Assembly: GCA_964545475.1 (NCBI GenBank)
Contig: CAZJGG010000084.1
Span: forward strand, 1-9,191
Source of the DNA: CAZJGG01 sp964545475
GTDB lineage: Bacteria > Bacillota > Clostridia > Lachnospirales > JAISER01
Direction of reading: 5' to 3'
Length of the DNA stretch: 9,191 nt
The position numbers were made by a program, and so were the translations under genes. Of this stretch, positions 5,699 through 9,191 are shown in pieces. The notes below the pieces were generated by a model. The model searched no databases, had not been told where the DNA came from, and saw only the letters and a program-made list of their open reading frames with translations. The stretch's first letter is position 1; each line of letters starts with the position of its first letter.

Positions 5699-6733
5699 CT
5701 ATATTTCAGCATCTATTTCATAATTAAAATTAGCGTGTACTTGCCCTCCTTGCCCTGATCCCACAGCGCTCATACTAAATACTAACATCGTTGTTGATGC
5801 AGATATAATTGTTACAGTTGAAGAAGATGAAACTACATTAACAACATCGGCTATTCCATTTCGCCATATCCTCGCTGTTGGTGTAATTATTTTTTGTGTT
5901 TTGTATGTTATAGTACCTATATTTACTTCACCTAATCTATATGGTACAAATGCATTTCCCCCACCAAGTGATAAATAGCTACCTCCACTACTTTCGTAAT
6001 ACAATTGACAATTTAGTAATTCATTGCTGTATGTATTAGGAGTAAAAAGTGTTGCTGTTTCTCCTGTTTCCAGTTTTATCCAATTAATAGTTTTGTCGGT
6101 TACGGTAAAATCAACAACTGTAGCATTTGCATTTACTGAACCAGTTGCTACAAATGTGTTTTTAGTTATCGCACCGTCAATGCTGTAAGAAAGTGTAACA
6201 GTTTTGTTATTTATTTTTTGAAAGTCAGACCAATGCATTATATATTTAATGTTTATTGTGCCTGTTATTCTCATACCGCCTGTCACCTTGTTAATTGTTC
6301 CGATTCCGTTACATATCCATCTATCGGCACAATATTGGTTTGAGGGGTTTGTAAACGATGTACCTCGCTGCCAAATTTTGAAACTGCTGTTAATTAATAA
6401 GTTTGGGTTCGATAGATTTCTTTTGCTTTCCTCAATATTGTCTATAAACCCATCATGGTCATAAGCCGTAAAAAGCCTTGCAATAGGCGTATTTACGCTC
6501 CAGCTTTTTGCAATGCCCTGAAAGCCCCTAGTTACATTTTGTAACGTGTTGCCGTTTTTTCCGGCATATAAAATAGTTTCGGCATCTTCTTGGAAGCCTA
6601 GTGTTGCAATGTTGGGCGCATCAGGAAGCTTGCTTCCATCGGTTACTGTTATACTGGTTTGTGCTGCGGTAATAGCTGATGTTATATATGTAATAGGGGA
6701 ATTTTCTTTAGCTTTGTACATTTGTTTTGCCAT
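5699..6733 (-). CDS. Phage tail-fibre / adhesin-like protein
   Basis: A 344-residue structural protein probably exposed at the tail tip. The N-terminal part (about 12-95: ITSAITAAQTSITVTDGSKLP, later ILYAGKNGNTLQNVTRGFQG and ending TAYDHD) resembles the attachment domain of many Gram-positive prophage tail proteins. From about residue 110, NLLINSSFKIWQRGTSFTNP then ADRWICNG is the signature of a tail-fibre C-terminal beta-sandwich module that begins with NLL(I)N...F.(V/I)WQRG. The remainder is Thr/Ser/Val-rich beta-structure, ending EIDAEI. Such modules are linked to carbohydrate binding or host recognition, which is inferred here. GAGGTG is correctly spaced 8 bp before the ATG. It follows the short fibre protein by 13 bp, and its TAG stop overlaps the next GAGGTG site. 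No transmembrane segment or catalytic motif is visible. Confidence 0.8.
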   Translation of the reverse strand: MAKQMYKAKENSPITYITSAITAAQTSITVTDGSKLPDAPNIATLGFQEDAETILYAGKNGNTLQNVTRGFQGIAKSWSVNTPIARLFTAYDHDGFIDNIEESKRNLSNPNLLINSSFKIWQRGTSFTNPSNQYCADRWICNGIGTINKVTGGMRITGTINIKYIMHWSDFQKINNKTVTLSYSIDGAITKNTFVATGSVNANATVVDFTVTDKTINWIKLETGETATLFTPNTYSNELLNCQLYYESSGGSYLSLGGGNAFVPYRLGEVNIGTITYKTQKIITPTARIWRNGIADVVNVVSSSSTVTIISASTTMLVFSMSAVGSGQGGQVHANFNYEIDAEI

Positions 6734-6746
6734 TTAAAACACCTCA

Positions 6747-7145
6747 CTATGATTGTGTAACTTTAAGCTTGCCAGCCGCAAAACGCAGGCTGTCTGCAGC
6801 CTCAATGAGTTTTGCCGATTCCAGAGCCGCATGGTACAGCATGTTTCCGGCTGTTTGCGCATCAAAAATTGCCGCATGGGTTATGTAGCCCCAATCGGCT
6901 GTGGCAATGCCAAAATCAATTTCCGCTGAATTTAAACAGGTTGCAACTTCTCCCACTTGCGTTGGGCCAGAAAATGCAATTTCTTTTCGTGAATAGCCAC
7001 CGCCGGAAACTTCCGTTCCAGTTGAGCCTGTTTCGCCCGGGTCGGTTGTAAAGAGCGCAACGTATACCTTTGTTATAGTCGGAAACGGCTGCGCCCTTAA
7101 TACTGCATTAAGTACTTTTTCCTCCAAATAGTTGCTCATTGCCAT
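6747..7145 (-). CDS. Short phage tail-fibre-like protein
   Basis: A 132-residue protein with the layout of a widespread phage tail-fibre-like family (Gp80-like). It has an N-terminal helix (MAMSNYLEEKVLNAVLR), a strand VYVALFTTDP at 27-36, a loop with GTEVSGGGYSRKEI at 43-56, then LNSAEIDFGIATADWGYITH followed by AAIFDA (71-96). The last strand pair (LRFAAGKLKVTQ) closes the fold. These proteins are thought to be baseplate- or fibre-associated; the exact role is not known. The start is fixed by AAAGGAT 8 bp upstream, which overlaps the stop of the preceding gene. It lies 12 bp downstream of that gene and in the same frame, and 13 bp before the larger fibre gene, so all are one transcript. The stop codon TAG is followed directly by TGA in frame. 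Confidence 0.78.
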   Translation of the reverse strand: MAMSNYLEEKVLNAVLRAQPFPTITKVYVALFTTDPGETGSTGTEVSGGGYSRKEIAFSGPTQVGEVATCLNSAEIDFGIATADWGYITHAAIFDAQTAGNMLYHAALESAKLIEAADSLRFAAGKLKVTQS

Positions 7146-7157
7146 AATATCAATCCT

Positions 7158-7961
7158 TTACAAGAATTTATTTTGAAATCTTATTTTTGCTTCTACCGTT
7201 CTTGCGGTAACATTATCCTGCCATATTAAAATATTATCTCCGGAATAAAACTTAAAGAAATTGCCTGTAAATTTATCCATTATATTTACATTGTTTTGTG
7301 TTGCATAAAAGTTACAAAGGTTAATTTCTATTACATCGCCGGGCTTAAAGCTTAACCCTGTAATCTCTAAAAAATCAATTGCGGCTGACAACGCTTCAAT
7401 ATAAAACTTTGATGCTCCATTAAAAGTTGACACTGTGCATTTAACCGCTCTTGCTTCTAAATGTGCAGATGAATGAGCGATAAATTGTAAAGAGGGTTTT
7501 TGTATCCTATAATTATCTGCAATAAAAAAAGCGCAGCCGTTAAGACTTGTCGCTATGCCAACATCAACAATCATTTTTGCGCTAAAACTCGAGACACCGC
7601 TTATTGAACCTGAATGGGTAAAATGCCTATTAAACATAGTGTGATTAAACAAACCATAAGGCATTTCATAGTGATTAACATACCGAACCCGAAGCGGCTC
7701 ATTATACATCTTAGCAGAGCTTATTATATTTGCTTCCGCTTCCAGCGGTCTTAAAATAACAGCATAAAAACTTGATTCAGCTGTGAAATTCGCTGTACAG
7801 CCTGCTGATAAAGAAGCACTGCCGAAAAGACTTGAAGTGCTTTTAAAATCAAGGGGTAACAATAAAGCTCTGTATCCGTTTGCAACCATTACTGACGTAT
7901 TGTCCCCAAAAGCAGTGTCACTGTATCTAACAGTTGGTAGTCTATTAAACCTTAAAAACAT
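7158..7961 (-). CDS. Phage minor tail protein with Dit-like C-terminal domain
   Basis: A 267-residue protein probably located in the distal tail or baseplate. The C-terminal part (about 198-267) has LEITGLSFKPGDVIEI, then GNFFKFYSGDNILIW (233-247), then TARTVEAKIRFQNKFL. This is the pattern of the last beta-sandwich of Sipho_tail/Dit proteins (Gly-Leu, PGD, strand, F-x-L-x-x-GDN, strand, R-T-V, final RW/RF-x-x-x-(F/Y)L). The central part (RVRYVNHYEMPYGLFNHTMF and NRHFTHSG) I do not recognise from a named domain. The start at 7961 is supported by GAGG 7 bp upstream. It is in the same frame as the Dit N-terminal gene before it, separated by one TAG and six codons, so together they would make a 450-residue Dit-like chain. 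It may be the split-off C-terminal half of Dit or an independent tail protein. Confidence 0.65.
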   Translation of the reverse strand: MFLRFNRLPTVRYSDTAFGDNTSVMVANGYRALLLPLDFKSTSSLFGSASLSAGCTANFTAESSFYAVILRPLEAEANIISSAKMYNEPLRVRYVNHYEMPYGLFNHTMFNRHFTHSGSISGVSSFSAKMIVDVGIATSLNGCAFFIADNYRIQKPSLQFIAHSSAHLEARAVKCTVSTFNGASKFYIEALSAAIDFLEITGLSFKPGDVIEINLCNFYATQNNVNIMDKFTGNFFKFYSGDNILIWQDNVTARTVEAKIRFQNKFL

Positions 7962-7979
7962 ATTAAAACCTCGCTTAGC

Positions 7980-8531
7980 CTAGTCTTTTGACCTCTCTCT
8001 GGAAAGCTTAAGCCTTGTAATGGTTGTAGTGCCTATATTTTTTAATACAATTGTGCCGCAAGTTTTAACGTTTCCGGCTATATTTATAAGCACCCTTTGG
8101 TCCTGCACTGTAATAACACTAACTTGCAACTGAGTGTTTCTTAGGGCAAATGGCTTGCATTCAAACGCAACTTGAACCGACATGCGCTTTAGGCTCTGCT
8201 CAATGGCTATAGCATCAAAAACTTTCGCTTCATAAAATTTGTCCGGCTCATCATCAAAAACAAGGTTGCCGCTTCCGGAAAGCCACCCTGCCATCTGCCG
8301 CTTTTTTGCCTGCATGTCATATAAATCCTTGAAATGATAAATAAAGCTGACAGTTATAATGCGGTTGTCGTAAACAGGCTCACGCTGTAAGTCTATTTTA
8401 CCGTCTATAAACGGTATGTCTATCTGTTGTCTTTTAACCGCCGGAAGCAAGCTCCTGTCTACACTTTTCATAATAAGACCAAAATCTTTGTAACTGTGCT
8501 TTTCCTTAAATTTCAAACCATAGCTTGACAT
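7980..8531 (-). CDS. Phage distal tail (Dit/Sipho_tail-like) protein, short
   Basis: Dit proteins form the hexameric hub between tail tube and baseplate in siphophages of Gram-positive bacteria. This 183-residue protein has the N-terminal tail-tube-like (belt) domain: SYKDFGLIMKS (13-23), the PFIDGKIDL turn (40-48; usually P-G-R-D-G-x-L/I-D), then DNRIITVSF (55-63). AGWLSGSGNLVFDDEPDKFY (81-100) is a hallmark stretch, and the domain ends VAFECKPFALRN. Only the first strands of the C-terminal domain follow (GTIVLKNIGTTTITRLKL) before the TAG, so it is shorter than typical family members of about 230 residues or more. The next gene carries a Dit-like C-terminus in the same frame. The ribosome binding site before the ATG at 8531 is weak (GGGCGGAC). 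The start is only 24 bp after the terminator of the stalk gene, so transcription must arrive by read-through. Confidence 0.82.
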   Translation of the reverse strand: MSSYGLKFKEKHSYKDFGLIMKSVDRSLLPAVKRQQIDIPFIDGKIDLQREPVYDNRIITVSFIYHFKDLYDMQAKKRQMAGWLSGSGNLVFDDEPDKFYEAKVFDAIAIEQSLKRMSVQVAFECKPFALRNTQLQVSVITVQDQRVLINIAGNVKTCGTIVLKNIGTTTITRLKLSRERSKD

Positions 8532-8554
8532 GTCCGCCCACTTTCTGCCAAAAT

Positions 8555-8580
8555 AAAAAAGCCTGTTTAAAGGCTTTTTT
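8555..8580 (-). terminator. Rho-independent terminator after the stalk-domain gene
   Basis: AAAAAAGCCT (8555-8564) pairs perfectly with AGGCTTTTTT (8571-8580) around a 6-nt loop, with T-runs on both strands. On the minus strand it lies 7 bp beyond the stop codon of the secreted stalk-domain gene and 24 bp ahead of the Dit start codon, so it divides the two in transcription. Confidence 0.85.
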
Positions 8581-8586
8581 ATTTTA

Positions 8587-9129
8587 TTAGTTTTTTATTA
8601 GTCCCTGTTTTATTAAATCGTCTTTGTTAACATATGGCAGATTGTCTACTTTTTTCGTCCTTATTGGTGAACTGGAATCTTCATACTTAATTGATATAAT
8701 AAGTTCTTTATCTCCAGTGTTTTTATCATATTCATATAACTCAAACTTATCATCATATGGTATTAAGGTATAGCCTGTTAAGTTAGGTAGATCTGCTATA
8801 TATATCCATTCGTCGTTTTGCTCAAAAGGTTTTGGTGCTTGCAATACATGCGTTTCATTATTAGTTATTTCCACCGCTTGTTTCTCTCCATTCCAATTAA
8901 CATTAGCTCCTAAGGCAGTTGCTAAATCTGCTGCTGAAACAAAATTTCTAGCATTTACTTCTCCCTCTTTTACAACTGAAATCACTTCTACAGGTTTTTT
9001 TGTGCCGTTTATCTCGATGGATATTTTGTCTGTAAATACTGCGGACTTAATGTTAGGTACTGCCGCAAATGCCGTCACGCTTAAAGATAATACAATGCCT
9101 GTTAATAAACCTGATACGAATTTTTTCAT
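8587..9129 (-). CDS. Secreted stalk-domain (copper amine oxidase N-terminal-like) protein
   Basis: A 180-residue exported protein. Residues 1-22 form a clear signal peptide: MKKF, a hydrophobic core (GLLTGIVLSLSVTAFA) and an A-F-A cleavage site before A23. The region 30-90 has the pattern of the copper-amine-oxidase N-terminal/stalk domain: KISIEINGTKK, then NARNFVSAADLATALGANVNWN, then KQAVEIT. This fold is widespread as a surface stalk in clostridia and has no enzymatic or copper-binding role by itself. The second half (100-180) is acidic with several Tyr and is not recognised. GAGGAG lies 9 bp before the ATG. It sits directly upstream of the tail genes but ends in its own terminator, so it may be a cargo gene of the prophage. 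Related short stalk proteins occur in clostridial prophages. No convincing promoter is seen in the 62 bp before the window edge. Confidence 0.85.
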   Translation of the reverse strand: MKKFVSGLLTGIVLSLSVTAFAAVPNIKSAVFTDKISIEINGTKKPVEVISVVKEGEVNARNFVSAADLATALGANVNWNGEKQAVEITNNETHVLQAPKPFEQNDEWIYIADLPNLTGYTLIPYDDKFELYEYDKNTGDKELIISIKYEDSSSPIRTKKVDNLPYVNKDDLIKQGLIKN

Positions 9130-9191
9130 ATAGAATCGCTCCTCGTATAATATGTTTTGTTAGACAAATTAGTTAGGGTATCTAGTCAAAA

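Noticed and set aside
6546..7051. Plus-strand ORFs opposite the tail genes (6249-6464, 6546-6737, 6812-7051)
   Set aside because: No ribosome binding sites, no recognisable content, and all lie entirely opposite well-supported tail genes.
1..9191. Few GATC sites (five counted by eye) despite a Dam-like gene
   Set aside because: GAT and ATC trinucleotides are themselves not very frequent here, so the shortage may not exceed expectation; the window is too short to call avoidance, and the enzyme's site is unknown.
9130..9191. TTGACT and TATTAT upstream of the stalk gene as a promoter
   Set aside because: The spacing is about 31 bp, and a start from TATTAT would fall within the ribosome binding site.
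1..9191. CRISPR arrays, tRNA, rRNA, transposase genes or phage att sites
   Set aside because: No regularly spaced repeats, no tRNA-like cloverleaf, no transposase motifs and no paired direct repeats that bracket the phage genes were seen.

Overview
The window looks like a scaffold from a low-GC Bacillota genome, most likely class Clostridia. The coding sequence is AT-rich, almost every gene has a strong AGGAGG/GAGGTG-type ribosome binding site, and the best-matching families (an XkdX-like tail protein, a secreted stalk-domain protein, a HTH_26-type regulator, a lipoprotein sugar-binding protein) are all typical of that group. A run of exactly 100 Ns (2352-2451) marks a scaffold gap of unknown true length. 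Nearly all genes lie on the minus strand, so they read from high to low coordinates.

Region 1 (about 1-500): a probable 37-residue, very hydrophilic small gene on the plus strand (117-230), followed by a strong hairpin. About 200 bp of non-coding DNA after it may be an interspersed repeat, between this gene and the converging ABC operon.

Region 2 (503-3839, minus strand): a carbohydrate ABC importer operon of CUT1 type. It runs from a good promoter (3811-3839) through a lipoprotein solute-binding protein, a MalF-type permease and a MalG-type permease. The two permease genes overlap by 7 bp. No ATPase is encoded here; such systems commonly share one encoded elsewhere. The 3' end of the binding-protein gene is lost in the N gap. 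The binding-protein and MalF genes share an 11-bp motif just upstream of their ribosome binding sites.

Region 3 (about 3846-4270): a gene-poor strip with a 22-bp tandem duplication and what looks like a small decayed gene broken by one missing base. A bidirectional-looking terminator closes the next unit.

Region 4 (4273-9129, minus strand): part of a siphovirus-type prophage or prophage remnant. In transcription order it holds a secreted stalk-domain protein with its own terminator, a distal-tail (Dit-like) N-terminal protein, a second tail protein with a Dit-like C-terminus, a short tail-fibre-like protein, a larger tail-fibre/adhesin-like protein, a broken tiny ORF, an XkdX-like protein, a D12-class adenine methylase and a small HTH regulator. 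No capsid, tape measure, holin, endolysin or integrase is visible, so the element is either cut by the window edge or degraded. The methylase sits where lysis genes would normally follow xkdX.

The two halves appear functionally unrelated: a chromosomal sugar-uptake operon beside the end of a phage-derived element. I see no clear evidence of an entirely new system. The most unusual points are the frame-broken mini-gene before xkdX, the two consecutive in-frame tail-gene junctions (the first at an amber stop), the terminator-bounded stalk gene, and the shared leader motif in the sugar operon.
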